A stretch of 64,000 nucleotides of DNA from Paenibacillus xylanexedens (GTDB lineage: Bacteria > Bacillota > Bacilli > Paenibacillales > Paenibacillaceae), in NCBI RefSeq assembly GCF_007676705.1, contig NZ_VEBF01000002.1, forward strand, positions 620,001-684,000, read 5' to 3'. Each line of letters opens with the position of its first letter. The stretch's first letter is position 1. The position numbers and the translations under genes are program-made. Below, one piece after another: positions 48,866 to 57,639 of this stretch. The notes under the pieces are model-generated. The model worked only from the letters and a program-made list of their open reading frames with translations, did not search any database and had not been told where the DNA came from.

Positions 48866-49735
48866 TTAGCGCCGAAAAGGAAATATACCCTGCTGCTGTG
48901 CACGATATTTACGGTACCCGGCATAACTTAGCGTTGCCACAATGACCGAACTAATAAGCAACCCGGCTGCCCTGCGATCCGGACCCTGTACAAACGGTAC
49001 AAAGGCACTCTCATCCTTCTCGCGACCAAATAACTGGTTCACCAGTTCCTCACCATGGCCCACCATGCTCTTTAACTGAGCTAGATCTGGCTGCTTTGCA
49101 GTGGTAAGCCCCTTGGTATGAGATAACCAGGCATCCATCTGAGCAATCTCATACGGTTCACGGCGAATCAGTGCGGCAGGACGAATCGTCTCGTAATGCT
49201 CCTCCAGAACGGCGTAGCGGTTTGCCAGTACGGCCGCAGTTTGCCCCTGATTTGTAGCAGCAGATAAAGCATCCAAATCGTTTTTCACGATTTTATAATA
49301 CTGCAGCCATAACGGCTTGCTCGGATTTGCGAGACTATCTGCTGCAAGTCTTAGTTTGGCAGAGGACTGCTGAAGAGAAGCATCATCATTCTTCACCTTC
49401 ACAATGGCTTGTTTCACTTCAACTATGGTTTCGGACAAGGCATGAATGCCCTCTACTGTCGTTTGTCCCTCAAAAGAGATATGCTCCAGACTTTTACTGA
49501 TGCGCAGAATGCTTCCTCGCACTTCTTCAATATTGTTCTCGAGTGCCTGACGATACAATATGGCTGCTTCTTCATTCAGTTGTGCAATTGAATTGCTTGT
49601 GGACACTTGCTGATCTGAATTCGAATTCAATCCTTCACTGTGTGCGGATACACGATATGCTAAGTTCGTCCACAGCAGCAGAGCCATGAACGATACCACC
49701 AATAAGCCAGTCTTGATCCTGAACGTTCCCTTCAT
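48866..49735 (-). CDS. ypjB: Sporulation protein YpjB-like
   Basis: 289 residues. An N-terminal signal/transmembrane helix (IKTGLLVVSFMALLLWTNLAYRV), a long helical extracytoplasmic region, and a C-terminal transmembrane helix (LLISSVIVATLSYAGY) with a basic tail. It matches the Bacillus YpjB family in topology and position between qcrC/ypjA and ypjC. Sporulation role is from the family. ATG 49735 is favoured over 49741, which sits inside the G run of the ribosome binding site. Confidence 0.8.
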   Translation of the reverse strand: MKGTFRIKTGLLVVSFMALLLWTNLAYRVSAHSEGLNSNSDQQVSTSNSIAQLNEEAAILYRQALENNIEEVRGSILRISKSLEHISFEGQTTVEGIHALSETIVEVKQAIVKVKNDDASLQQSSAKLRLAADSLANPSKPLWLQYYKIVKNDLDALSAATNQGQTAAVLANRYAVLEEHYETIRPAALIRREPYEIAQMDAWLSHTKGLTTAKQPDLAQLKSMVGHGEELVNQLFGREKDESAFVPFVQGPDRRAAGLLISSVIVATLSYAGYRKYRAQQQGIFPFRR

Positions 49736-49802
49736 GGACATCCCCCCCCACCATCAATGTATGGCGGCGGGCAGTTCCTTAGAACAAGCTCAAGATCGGA
49801 TA

Positions 49803-50429
49803 TCAGGTTCGTTTCGCTTGTCTCAGCGCAAGCCAGGCACACAGTATACTCACCAGCGTCAGCCCGAAAGTGAAATTGCGTACGCCATCTACATGATCGT
49901 AGAGGGAGGCGGGCAACCAAGGGTAAATATCATATGTATAATCCATCGTATCGTTCAAAAGCGTCCAAAGACCTGCAACGACAAGGGCTGCCCAGCGGAA
50001 GCCGAAAAACCGCACATATATAAGAGCTTCAATTGCCATCGCACTATGCGAAGCAATCAACATCCAGTCTTGCCAGTGCTGTGTACCCCCTTGCATCCAC
50101 CCGGCGAAAATAATGGATACGGCCCACACGCCATATTTCACAGATGTGACCACGGCAAGCGCCTGAATCACATGTCCAATCCGTTTGATAATGATGGACC
50201 TTGGTGGATACAGGATCCATAGCAACGCTAAGGTGAAAAACAAACTCGCCGTCGGGCTATCCGGCACAAATACGATCTGCCACACCGGTTGCTCGGCCAG
50301 CGTCATTTTCATTTGATCACCGTACCAGATGTATCCGTACACTGTTCCTACTGCATTACACCAAAACAAAAGCCACAGAAAATAACGGTTGGTCAGAAAT
50401 TCCCTACTCCAGAAAAACGATAAAGCCAC
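49803..50429 (-). CDS. ypjA: DUF1405 membrane protein (YpjA-like)
   Basis: About 208 residues with five or six transmembrane helices (YFLWLLFWCNAVGTVYGYIW at the start; ending FTFGLTLVSILCAWLALRQ). Matches the Bacillus ypjA position directly after qcrC. Function unknown. GTG 50429 has GGAAGGGG 8 nt upstream; ATG 50453 has no ribosome binding site. Confidence 0.82.
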   Translation of the reverse strand: MALSFFWSREFLTNRYFLWLLFWCNAVGTVYGYIWYGDQMKMTLAEQPVWQIVFVPDSPTASLFFTLALLWILYPPRSIIIKRIGHVIQALAVVTSVKYGVWAVSIIFAGWMQGGTQHWQDWMLIASHSAMAIEALIYVRFFGFRWAALVVAGLWTLLNDTMDYTYDIYPWLPASLYDHVDGVRNFTFGLTLVSILCAWLALRQAKRT

Positions 50430-50490
50430 ATTCCCTGCCCCTTCCTTCATCATATGTTGCGCACAATTGAGTGCTGTCCAAAAAACACTT

Positions 50491-50521
50491 CAAAAAACCT
50501 GACCGCATAAACGATCAGGTT
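50491..50521 (-). terminator. Terminator after qcrC
   Basis: On the minus strand AACCTGATCG, loop TTTATG, CGGTCAGGTT, then TTTTTT. Separates qcrABC from ypjA. Confidence 0.85.
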
Positions 50522-50539
50522 TCATTGGTTATTTCGATT

Positions 50540-51424
50540 TTACTGTTCTGCTTTCTGTTTCGCAAGCCATTCGGCCAGATGAGTAATCTCTTCATCCGTA
50601 ACACCTTGAGCGATGGCATTATTGTACTGAGCAGGCATCTCGTTGTAGCCTTCTTTGATAATGGTGAGAATCTCTTCCTGACTGTGCTTGTCACCCACAC
50701 CCCGAAGTGAAGGTCCACTTGCGCCCTTCATATCAGCCGCATGGCAGCCAATACAGCCGGCCTTCTTGTACGTTTCCATTGCAGGGTCATCCTGCTCCAC
50801 GATGGCCACTTCCTCTTGCTGTCCAGGTGCATTGGAAATGGGTGGAAGCCCCTGTTCATGCCTCTCCAGCGCTTCTTCCTCACGCTGAATGTGTTCAGGC
50901 TTCTGTCCTGTCGCTTCAAGCTCATGCTTGTAGTGCGTCCATGCCACGTTCGTCAGGTAAAATACTGAAATGACCGATAGTATCATCAACGATGAAGCAA
51001 TAGGACGTTTATAGAAACGTCGCTCCTTGCCTGTGTCCAGGAACGGTGCTAGCAGTAAAGCTCCGAAAGCGACCCCACTGACTCCCAGTACCCCGAGCAG
51101 GACGTAATCGCCTGATGCGTATGGATACTTCAGATACTGATACAGAAAAAGGAAGTACCAGTCCGGCATGGGAATAACGGATGCGCTCGGATTGGCCGGA
51201 TATCCCAAAGGTGCAGGTTCTGAGATCGTGAGAACCAAAATCCCTACCAATACAACGACACCAACCATCCATTCTTTCAGCAGGAAGTTGGGAATAAAGG
51301 CTTCTGATTTGCCGGGATACGCCGAGTAATCAGGCGGGGTAATGAATCCCGCCCCTTTACGGACGCGTGAGTCACCGACAAAGATAACCTTTTCCTCATC
51401 ATCCTTCTTATGTCCGTGAGCCAT
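50540..51424 (-). CDS. qcrC: Menaquinol:cytochrome c reductase, cytochrome b/c subunit
   Basis: 294 residues: three transmembrane helices equivalent to subunit IV of b6f (about 45-165), then a C-terminal cytochrome c domain with CIGCH near 228 for covalent heme. The fused b/c arrangement is typical of Bacillota. It passes electrons from the Rieske protein and cytochrome b to a small cytochrome c. It lies 21 bp after qcrB. Confidence 0.96.
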   Translation of the reverse strand: MAHGHKKDDEEKVIFVGDSRVRKGAGFITPPDYSAYPGKSEAFIPNFLLKEWMVGVVVLVGILVLTISEPAPLGYPANPSASVIPMPDWYFLFLYQYLKYPYASGDYVLLGVLGVSGVAFGALLLAPFLDTGKERRFYKRPIASSLMILSVISVFYLTNVAWTHYKHELEATGQKPEHIQREEEALERHEQGLPPISNAPGQQEEVAIVEQDDPAMETYKKAGCIGCHAADMKGASGPSLRGVGDKHSQEEILTIIKEGYNEMPAQYNNAIAQGVTDEEITHLAEWLAKQKAEQ

Positions 51425-51445
51425 TGCGATTCCTCCCTTCTCAGT

Positions 51446-52117
51446 TTATAGTGGTCCCGAAATGCCCTGTCTGCGGATCATGATAAAGTGTCCGACCAGA
51501 AGCACCAGAAGCACAGCGGGGAGGAAGAATACGTGCAGGGCAAAGAATCGGGTTAGTGTCTGTGCACCAACGATCGTACCGCCTTGCAGGAATTCTTTGA
51601 TAATTGGTCCCAGCCAAGGAACCGTGTTGGCAATCTCCAGTGTTACTTTTGTTGCAAAATAGGCTTTGTTATCCCATGGTAGCAAGTACCCTGTGAGCCC
51701 CAGGCCCAACATGACGAAAAAGATCAGCATGCCGACAACCCAGTTCATTTCTCGCGGTGCCTTGTAAGAGCCTGTAAAGAACACACGCATCGTATGTAAG
51801 AACATCATTACGATAACCAGACTGGCTCCCCAGTGGTGCATGCCGCGAACAATTTGGCCGAAGGCTACTTTGGTCTGCAGATACTCCACACTTGCGTAGG
51901 CATTGATAATATCAGGTACGTAATACATGGTCAGGAACATGCCTGACAGAATCTGAATAACAGTAATAAAGAACGTCAATCCACCAAAGCAGTACACGAA
52001 TGCGGAAAAGTGATGAGCCGGATTTACATGCTCTGGAACTTCATGATCCGCAACGTCCCGCCAAATTGGCGTGATGTCGAGACGCTCGTCAATCCAGTCA
52101 TAGACATTTTTAAACAT
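51446..52117 (-). CDS. qcrB: Menaquinol:cytochrome c reductase, cytochrome b6 subunit
   Basis: 223 residues, four transmembrane helices. Heme-ligating histidines are seen in VRGMHHWGASLVI and in RFFALHVFFLPAVLLV. The quinol-site and GYLLPWDNKAYFATK region is intact. It lies 15 bp after qcrA. Confidence 0.97.
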   Translation of the reverse strand: MFKNVYDWIDERLDITPIWRDVADHEVPEHVNPAHHFSAFVYCFGGLTFFITVIQILSGMFLTMYYVPDIINAYASVEYLQTKVAFGQIVRGMHHWGASLVIVMMFLHTMRVFFTGSYKAPREMNWVVGMLIFFVMLGLGLTGYLLPWDNKAYFATKVTLEIANTVPWLGPIIKEFLQGGTIVGAQTLTRFFALHVFFLPAVLLVLLVGHFIMIRRQGISGPL

Positions 52118-52132
52118 CTGCGTTCACGCCTC

Positions 52133-52675
52133 CTAATTCACTCGGGTGTTCGGAACAATGTCGCCCAGATATACCCAACCCTGCTCTTCCTTAACTACGT
52201 ACTCATCCAGCGGTTTGGGGGCTACGGCAAGATTCTTCCCTTCCTTGTCATAGTGCGCGCCATGGCAGGGGCAATGATACTCGTCAGGATAACTTTTGTC
52301 ACTATTCCAGCCCACTGTACATCCCAGATGTTTACAGATAGGTGAGAGCGCATAAATTTTACCCTGCTCATCTTTGCGAATCCAAGCCACCAACGATGCA
52401 TTACTCAGATACCAACCATCCTGTTGTTGAAGTTCAAAGGTGAATTCTTGAGGTTCATTCGTAATTTTGCTGATTTCAGCTACTTTGACAGAGGTGCCTT
52501 CTCCCTTATGCTGCAAAATCGGGTCCACCGCAAAACGGACCATGGGAAGAATTGCACCGGCGGCCATGTAGGCTGTAGCTCCACCAAGCGTGTACGTCAA
52601 AAACTGCCTGCGTGACATCTCCATGCGGCTTGGCAATTTCATCGAAGCTTCGTGCTGGTCATGCTCACTGCTCAT
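52133..52675 (-). CDS. qcrA: Menaquinol:cytochrome c reductase, Rieske iron-sulfur subunit
   Basis: 180 residues. A twin-Arg-like start (SRRQFLTYTLGG near 20) and transmembrane helix are followed by the Rieske domain with the cluster ligands CKHLGCTVGW and CPCHGAHY. The three-gene operon produces the bc-type complex. It has a clear promoter with repeated TGTGACA elements and a cre-like site upstream. Confidence 0.97.
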   Translation of the reverse strand: MSSEHDQHEASMKLPSRMEMSRRQFLTYTLGGATAYMAAGAILPMVRFAVDPILQHKGEGTSVKVAEISKITNEPQEFTFELQQQDGWYLSNASLVAWIRKDEQGKIYALSPICKHLGCTVGWNSDKSYPDEYHCPCHGAHYDKEGKNLAVAPKPLDEYVVKEEQGWVYLGDIVPNTRVN

Positions 52676-52757
52676 ACTGTCTCCAACCCCCTTTTTCAGC
52701 CAACTCTCTCAAACGTTTTCATTTTCATAAATTCCACGACTTACTAGAACATACATA

Positions 52758-52786
52758 ATCATATAGTAGCCCTAGAACACCGTCAA
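52758..52786 (-). promoter_or_regulatory. qcrABC promoter
   Basis: On the minus strand TTGACG (52786-52781), a 17-bp spacer and TATGAT (52763-52758). Confidence 0.75.
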
Positions 52787-52791
52787 GAATT

Positions 52792-52862
52792 TGTCACACA
52801 TTTTTAAGGTTCAATTGTAAGCGTTATTAAAAAAGTGTTGTAAAATTGTCACATTTGTCACA
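52792..52862 (-). promoter_or_regulatory. Upstream elements of qcrABC: three TGTGACA repeats and a cre-like site
   Basis: TGTGACA occurs on the minus strand at 52862, 52853 and 52798 (first base); the first two are 9 bp apart. Between them, TGTAAGCGTTATTA (plus 52816-52829) matches cre at 13 of 14 positions. The regulators are not known. Confidence 0.5.
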
Positions 52863-52868
52863 TAAAAC

Positions 52869-53291
52869 TCACTTTTTCCACAACTCTCGTATTTTCTCCC
52901 CGACATATCTCGCAATCCCCTCTTCTCCGATCTCACGAGTTAATGTTAATCGGCTCAAAACCAAATCAGCAGATGGAATTTCCACACCCTCAAACTGACC
53001 ATCAGATGACATAATAACCACATATTTGAATCCTGAAGATTTAAGCTGGGCGGACAAGGAATTTAATGTCATTGACATTTGCGAATTAGCATAATGAAAG
53101 GCTGGATAAGTCATGATTCTCCCTTTGAAAGGAATTTCGACCATATCCAAAAAATCTCTCAGCCGCTCCAGTGCCTCGGTAGCTTCAACTGGCGACTGCT
53201 CACCGCTAAGAGCTGTGTATGGAATAAGGCATGTATCCAGATAGAGTTGCAGTTCAGCCCAGCTGTCTTGAGTCATCTCACTGAATTTCAA
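52869..53291 (-). CDS. ypiF: DUF2487 protein (YpiF-like)
   Basis: About 140 residues, soluble, function unknown. Matches Bacillus YpiF in place, immediately upstream of qcrA. TTG 53291 gives the family start (KFSEMTQDSWAELQLYLDT) and has AAAGGGG upstream; a longer frame from 53342 lacks support. The C-terminal end contains VGEKIRELWKK. Confidence 0.8.
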   Translation of the reverse strand: MKFSEMTQDSWAELQLYLDTCLIPYTALSGEQSPVEATEALERLRDFLDMVEIPFKGRIMTYPAFHYANSQMSMTLNSLSAQLKSSGFKYVVIMSSDGQFEGVEIPSADLVLSRLTLTREIGEEGIARYVGEKIRELWKK

Positions 53292-53383
53292 TTCCCTATA
53301 TCCCCTTTCTATCCATTTTATTCCCATATTATATATGAGCATATCTTATAAATCCAGACAATCATTTTGGAATTACACATATC

Positions 53384-53416
53384 AAAAAAGGGAACACGCA
53401 TCTGCGCATTCCCTTT
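53384..53416 (-). terminator. Terminator after the IDEAL-domain gene
   Basis: AAAGGGAA and TTCCCTTT pair, with an inner GCGCAGATGCGTG, followed by T on the minus strand. Confidence 0.75.
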
Positions 53417-53443
53417 TATCTCAGAAAAGATGTATTTAGCCCA

Positions 53444-53623
53444 TCAGTTTATGGTCCTCAGTTCATCCGTCAGACTCCGGAAAGCTACTTCGTCTCCGGT
53501 AGCTAACGCTTTATCGATTTCCAAATAGAGCTTCTCGCTGCGCTGTTTGCGAAGCGCTTCGTCCCACACCATCTCAGCTGCTAGCCCCAACATGACTTCA
53601 TACGTAACTTTCATTTTATCCAA
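53444..53623 (-). CDS. Small IDEAL-domain protein
   Basis: A 59-residue protein, mostly helical. The stretch EMVWDEALRKQRSEKLYLEI then DKALATGDEVAFRSLTDEL matches the IDEAL domain, named for its I-D-x-A-L pattern (here IDKAL) and known at the C-terminus of Bacillus YpiB and in ComK-family phage regulators. TTG 53623 is preceded by GGAGGTG at 7 nt; ATG at 53614 is an alternative. It is a stand-alone domain with its own terminator, at the place where ypiB sits in Bacillus. Function unknown; likely a protein-interaction module. Confidence 0.85.
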   Translation of the reverse strand: MDKMKVTYEVMLGLAAEMVWDEALRKQRSEKLYLEIDKALATGDEVAFRSLTDELRTIN

Positions 53624-53646
53624 TAGGATGCACCTCCAAAACGGAT

Positions 53647-54153
53647 TTAAGAGCTCCTATATTCTTTCCCTTTGGTAACATAACCCAGTGAAGTTCTGGA
53701 CATCCGCTCCAAATCAGCATCAGTCAACTCACGTATCACTTTGGCAGGTGTCCCCAAAGCAAGAGTATAGGGCGGTATTTTACTATTTTCAGTAACTACA
53801 GAACCGGCGCCAATCAGCGTATATTCGCCAATGTCGGCTCCATTCAGCAGAATGGCTCCCATGCCAATCAATGACCCTGTTCCAATACAACAACCATGAA
53901 TGATCGCTGAGTGTCCTACCGAAACATCGTCTCCCAAGATCAAAGGTTGGTCTGTGTTGACATGCCCAACAGCATTATCTTGAATATTACAGCGCTTTCC
54001 AATGATTATAGGAGCCAAATCAGCCCGTAGGACTGCATTGAACCAAACGGAAGACTCTTCTCCCATTCTCAAATCACCGATCAGTTTTGCACCTTCAGCT
54101 ATGTATACCGAAGGATGTAACTGAGGTTGTATACCTTTGTATGGAATTATCAT
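53647..54153 (-). CDS. Gamma carbonic anhydrase-like left-handed beta-helix protein
   Basis: 168 residues of hexapeptide repeats (GAKLIGDLRMGEESSVWFNAVLRAD, then VSVGHSAIIHGC and IGMGAILLNGADIG). The metal-binding histidines of gamma-carbonic anhydrases correspond to GHVNTD, GHSAIIHG. It resembles YtoA/YrdA proteins; activity is not proven. A single gene between the IDEAL protein and a hypothetical gene. Confidence 0.9.
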   Translation of the reverse strand: MIIPYKGIQPQLHPSVYIAEGAKLIGDLRMGEESSVWFNAVLRADLAPIIIGKRCNIQDNAVGHVNTDQPLILGDDVSVGHSAIIHGCCIGTGSLIGMGAILLNGADIGEYTLIGAGSVVTENSKIPPYTLALGTPAKVIRELTDADLERMSRTSLGYVTKGKEYRSS

Positions 54154-54197
54154 TCATATCACTCCTTAATTTGGGAGTGATTTTAGCAACTTGTCCT

Positions 54198-55316
54198 TCA
54201 CTTGTCAAACATAATGGGTGTCGTGTCTCCTGAGATGGAGCGACAGGATGCAGCAAGACGCGTACCCCAAGCTGTCATCTGAACAGTCCGGCCTTCTTCG
54301 TGTTCCCCAATACGGACCATGCCAAGATGCAACATCATTTTAATAATTCTGTTATCATATATGGCCTCGGCCGTATCATAATAGAACGGCTGAATGAATG
54401 GACCGATCTGTCGAAACAGTGACTCGGCGGTTGACCATTCAGATGCACATTCGCCTGTCCAATACACAATAGAGGACAGATTTGGAATAGCGCCTTTATA
54501 TAATCTTAACCAAAACCTAAATAGCTGTATCATTTCAGCTGTTTTCTCAGCCCCCAGCTTGTCTTCTCCAGCTGGCGATAACCTCAGTGTACCTTGCTCT
54601 TCGCGAACCAGCCGATGGTGAAATGCATAGTCGTAGAGAAGGGCGAAACGATCCGGATAATCCTTGAACGAACGGCCATATCCGAACCTCCAACCGGCCT
54701 TGCCTACCAATTCCTCGCTGATGTGCAGATGCTCCATAATCTGCTGTTGAGAGCGGCGATACATCATACCTTCAGCGTTAAGGGCAATTTCATGCTGCTG
54801 AACAAACTGCAGGAACAACTTGAGATCGTCCGCCAAGAGATGATACTCATCCCGATACATGGGGGGTTCCGTTGTTTTCGTAATCCCTGTTCGCAAATGA
54901 GTGGATAGGACATCCCTGAATCTTAATTTCAGATCCTGGGGTACCTGATACAGATATCTGGTCTGCTGCGTCGTCCCATTGAACAACCATCCACTTTTAT
55001 TGAAGCGGACGATAAGATCACGTGGACTTGCTCCAGCCTCACTCTCCTTTTTATCCATCGATTGACGAGCTATGGCAACGAGTTCTTCCATACCATAGTA
55101 CTGGCGAGGATCGAACAACAAGTTGTTCAAGAAGCGCTGATCTGCTTGATTCAGTTGACGTACCTGCTGCTCAAAAAAGGGTCTGCTGCCCAATGTGGTG
55201 AGAATACTCTGGATGAGTTCATGTTTGGAGTTGGGCTTGCATTCACATTGGTAATAGTCTGCTATTCGATTAAGCTGGCCAATATCGGCAAAAGTAAGCA
55301 TATCCGCTAGATTCAT
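54198..55316 (-). CDS. Hypothetical protein, possibly XPB/Ssl2-like N-terminal fold
   Basis: About 372 residues, soluble, several helical segments (LTFADIGQLNRIADYYQCEC near the start; LNQADQRFLNNLLFDPRQYYG; and a winged-helix-like AEMIQLFRFWLRLYKG). No catalytic motif is seen. It has features of helicase-associated N-terminal domains in Bacillota, but I cannot confirm this. ATG 55316 is a tentative choice; the frame continues to 55409. It is followed by the carbonic-anhydrase-like gene. Confidence 0.65.
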   Translation of the reverse strand: MNLADMLTFADIGQLNRIADYYQCECKPNSKHELIQSILTTLGSRPFFEQQVRQLNQADQRFLNNLLFDPRQYYGMEELVAIARQSMDKKESEAGASPRDLIVRFNKSGWLFNGTTQQTRYLYQVPQDLKLRFRDVLSTHLRTGITKTTEPPMYRDEYHLLADDLKLFLQFVQQHEIALNAEGMMYRRSQQQIMEHLHISEELVGKAGWRFGYGRSFKDYPDRFALLYDYAFHHRLVREEQGTLRLSPAGEDKLGAEKTAEMIQLFRFWLRLYKGAIPNLSSIVYWTGECASEWSTAESLFRQIGPFIQPFYYDTAEAIYDNRIIKMMLHLGMVRIGEHEEGRTVQMTAWGTRLAASCRSISGDTTPIMFDK

Positions 55317-55550
55317 GGGTCCATCGCCTCGCCCGTTAACTACTTCGGCTGCTGATTCGGGGCCTGAAATAGTTTGGTTTTGTAAACATCGTTGACGGAA
55401 TTCCCACAATCTAAACCTCTTTTTGGAAATCTTTTATGTTTTAAAATCATACTATGCCTCAAGTTGGTTAATCAGAAGAAAAATGAGAGGTTTGAAATCA
55501 TATAAAGCCTTTCTTTCCCCATAAAACGCAAAAAAACAACCCAAGTTGGA

Positions 55551-56150
55551 TTACTCAGGTTGTTTCGCTGTGTCTAGAGACAGATGTCGTGTACAATTAT
55601 ATAACAGCGGACTCCAGTCATCACGTTCCTTCTCCAGGATCGTTAGTGACAGGTTTCCAATCCGTTCTGTATACCGATCTTTATACAAGGCCGTTAACAG
55701 GTTGGCCAGAAAAGCTCCATGAGTGACTATAAGCACGTTTTGATCCGGATAGGCACACCATAGATCTTCCAGAAATGCCAGTGCACGAATCTGGATATCC
55801 GCAATCTGCTCCTGTCCCAGATCAAGCGTCTCCCAGGCTTGGCCCCAGCGGGCAACCCGCTCCTCTGAAGTCAGACCTTCAATCTGACCAAAAGCCCTTT
55901 CTTTCAACCGTGCGTCCGGTTCAAGCAAAGGTACATTCAACAGTTTGGAGATAATCTCCCCTGTTTTCTGTGCCCGTGATAATCCACTTGTGATGATATA
56001 GTCCCATTGGTATTCTTCCGTCAGCAGACGTCTTCCCAGGCGTTCGGCCTGTTCACGACCTTCTCCATTCAAAGGTATATCAGTCTGCCCCTGAATACGG
56101 CCCGCCGCATTCCAGTCTGTAAGACCGTGACGAATAAGCCCGATTCGCAC
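55551..56150 (-). CDS. Histidine phosphatase family protein
   Basis: 199 residues, phosphoglycerate-mutase-like. The catalytic LIRHGLTDWN is at residues 5-14, the proton donor region RLKERAFGQIEGL near 81-93, and the second His in IVTHGAFLANL. Substrate unknown; relatives include broad phosphatases and alpha-ribazole phosphatase (CobC). Confidence 0.9.
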   Translation of the reverse strand: MRIGLIRHGLTDWNAAGRIQGQTDIPLNGEGREQAERLGRRLLTEEYQWDYIITSGLSRAQKTGEIISKLLNVPLLEPDARLKERAFGQIEGLTSEERVARWGQAWETLDLGQEQIADIQIRALAFLEDLWCAYPDQNVLIVTHGAFLANLLTALYKDRYTERIGNLSLTILEKERDDWSPLLYNCTRHLSLDTAKQPE

Positions 56151-56193
56151 TTACATCCCTCATTTCTCCACACGGCGAACGAAAGGTTATTAC

Positions 56194-56829
56194 CTATGCA
56201 CGCGCACCTTGTTTTCGTTTATTCGTTGTTCGATGCATACGTCCAAGAGAAAATAAAGCCATCCCTATTGCTAGTAAAGACAGGGCCATCCAATACTGAG
56301 GATAAGCGGGTCCCATGCTCACAACAAAAGGTTCAATGATGCTTCCTCTGTCCGCTCCAGTCATGTTGTACTGATACAATCCAGATGACGATGGTCCGCT
56401 TCCGGCAACCCCTGTCTCCAGAATACCTGTAGCAACAACCTTGGTTTGCTCAGCTTCTGATACATCTGGCTTAAACATTGCCATGTACAGAAAGCTGCAT
56501 AAAAAAATAGCCAGGAACGCGGCAATCCACAAAGACATATGCTTGCGAATCGCAGCAGAGAAACGATTAACCTTTGCCTCTTCCGGCAGTAGCCATGGAG
56601 ACTCCGCGTAGATCCGGTCCATAACGTTACGGTTTACTCTCTCTGCCTGTTGTTCTGTCACTGGAACCGGAATGCTGTGCAGCAAGATCTGAGCTTCTTC
56701 CCAGACCTCAAACTGCTCGGAGCACTCTTCACAACCAGCGAGATGAGCATGAAATGCAATCCGCTGAGGATGATTTTCCGGCAAGTCCCAGACCAGTGCA
56801 AACAGTTCCTGGGCTTCATTGCAATTCAT
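56194..56829 (-). CDS. Anti-sigma factor with zinc-finger (zf-HC2) domain
   Basis: 211 residues. N-terminal HAHLAGCEEC gives the HxxxCxxC zinc motif of ZAS anti-sigma factors. Two transmembrane segments follow (SLWIAAFLAIFLCSFLYMAMF near 115, and YWMALSLLAIGMALFSL near 180), with a Gly/Ser-rich outer loop between. It overlaps the sigma gene by 4 bp, so it should bind that sigma factor and release it on a membrane or redox signal. Confidence 0.88.
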   Translation of the reverse strand: MNCNEAQELFALVWDLPENHPQRIAFHAHLAGCEECSEQFEVWEEAQILLHSIPVPVTEQQAERVNRNVMDRIYAESPWLLPEEAKVNRFSAAIRKHMSLWIAAFLAIFLCSFLYMAMFKPDVSEAEQTKVVATGILETGVAGSGPSSSGLYQYNMTGADRGSIIEPFVVSMGPAYPQYWMALSLLAIGMALFSLGRMHRTTNKRKQGARA

Positions 56830-57419
56830 CGGTTCTTCATCCCTTCATATGGCTCGTACACCGGTTCGAAGAAATAAGGTTCCAATTGAGTTTTCACGCT
56901 TGATCTTGCTCTGAATAATAGCGATTTCACAGAACTGACGCTCTGCCCAAGAATATTCGCAATCTCTTGGTAGTCTAGTTGATCATACTCACGGAGTATA
57001 ATCGCAGAACGCTGCTTCTCCGGCAAATTGTTAATCGCATCCCTAACCAGCATCACCCGCTCGCTGCGTAGTACAGCATACTCCGGTGCATTCTCCGAAG
57101 GAGCAACGGGCACAATCCCGCTCTCTTCAAGTGGGACATTTCCGCTGCGCTGTTTGCGAAGCTCACTCAGTACCGTATTTCTCGCAATGGTGTATAACCA
57201 GGTTGAGAATGAGGCATCCACCTCACGGAAAGAGTGCAGACTGCGGAACGCCTTATAGAAAGTCTCAGAACAGAGATCTTCCGCAAGCAGCTCCATATTG
57301 GAACTTTTCAACATATGATATACGAAAGCCAGTATTTTACGCTGATAACGACTCATCAGCTCGGAATATAACTCCAGGTTACCTTCCTTGATCTCTCGAA
57401 TCAACTGGGAATCCGTCAT
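56826..57419 (-). CDS. ECF sigma factor
   Basis: About 197 residues. Region 2 (ELYSELMSRYQRKILAFVYHML then AEDLCSETFYKAFRSL) and region 4 (NLPEKQRSAIILREYDQLDYQEIANILGQSVSSVKSLLFRAR) are complete. ATG 57419 has GAGGAGGGG about 11 nt upstream. The leader contains a possible leader peptide and a terminator-like hairpin. Targets unknown; the neighbouring anti-sigma gene completes the module. Confidence 0.92.
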   Translation of the reverse strand: MTDSQLIREIKEGNLELYSELMSRYQRKILAFVYHMLKSSNMELLAEDLCSETFYKAFRSLHSFREVDASFSTWLYTIARNTVLSELRKQRSGNVPLEESGIVPVAPSENAPEYAVLRSERVMLVRDAINNLPEKQRSAIILREYDQLDYQEIANILGQSVSSVKSLLFRARSSVKTQLEPYFFEPVYEPYEGMKNR

Positions 57420-57494
57420 TTGAGTGCGACCCCTCCTCGCCCATCCATGTGCTTCTCCCCGTTCGACTCTATCCATGTATTACCGAACAGGCAC

Positions 57495-57518
57495 AAAAAA
57501 GTTGCGGTTCTCACCGCA
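57495..57518 (-). terminator. Attenuator-like hairpin in the leader of the ECF sigma operon
   Basis: TGCGGT, loop GAGA, ACCGCA, then ACTTTTTT on the minus strand. It lies between the promoter and the sigma gene start. Confidence 0.6.
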
Positions 57519-57540
57519 TATAAACAGCGTTCAGCACCAT
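57511..57540 (-). CDS. Candidate 9-residue leader peptide
   Basis: ATG 57540 encodes MVLNAVYMR and stops at 57511 inside the attenuator hairpin. GGGAAGG lies 6 nt upstream. This is a plausible leader peptide whose translation could affect the following hairpin, but such short frames occur by chance. Confidence 0.35.
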   Translation of the reverse strand: MVLNAVYMR

Positions 57541-57608
57541 AACTGGCCTTCCCGCCAAATTCCCCTATGTAATGGCAATTTCCCCAACGTTTCTACATAA
57601 CAGTATTT

Positions 57609-57638
57609 ATTGTACAACGGTCTGCATCATCCTGGCAA
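57609..57638 (-). promoter_or_regulatory. Promoter of the ECF sigma operon
   Basis: TTGCCA (57638-57633), an 18-bp spacer, TACAAT (57614-57609) on the minus strand, about 190 bp before the start codon. Confidence 0.5.
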
Positions 57639-57639
57639 A

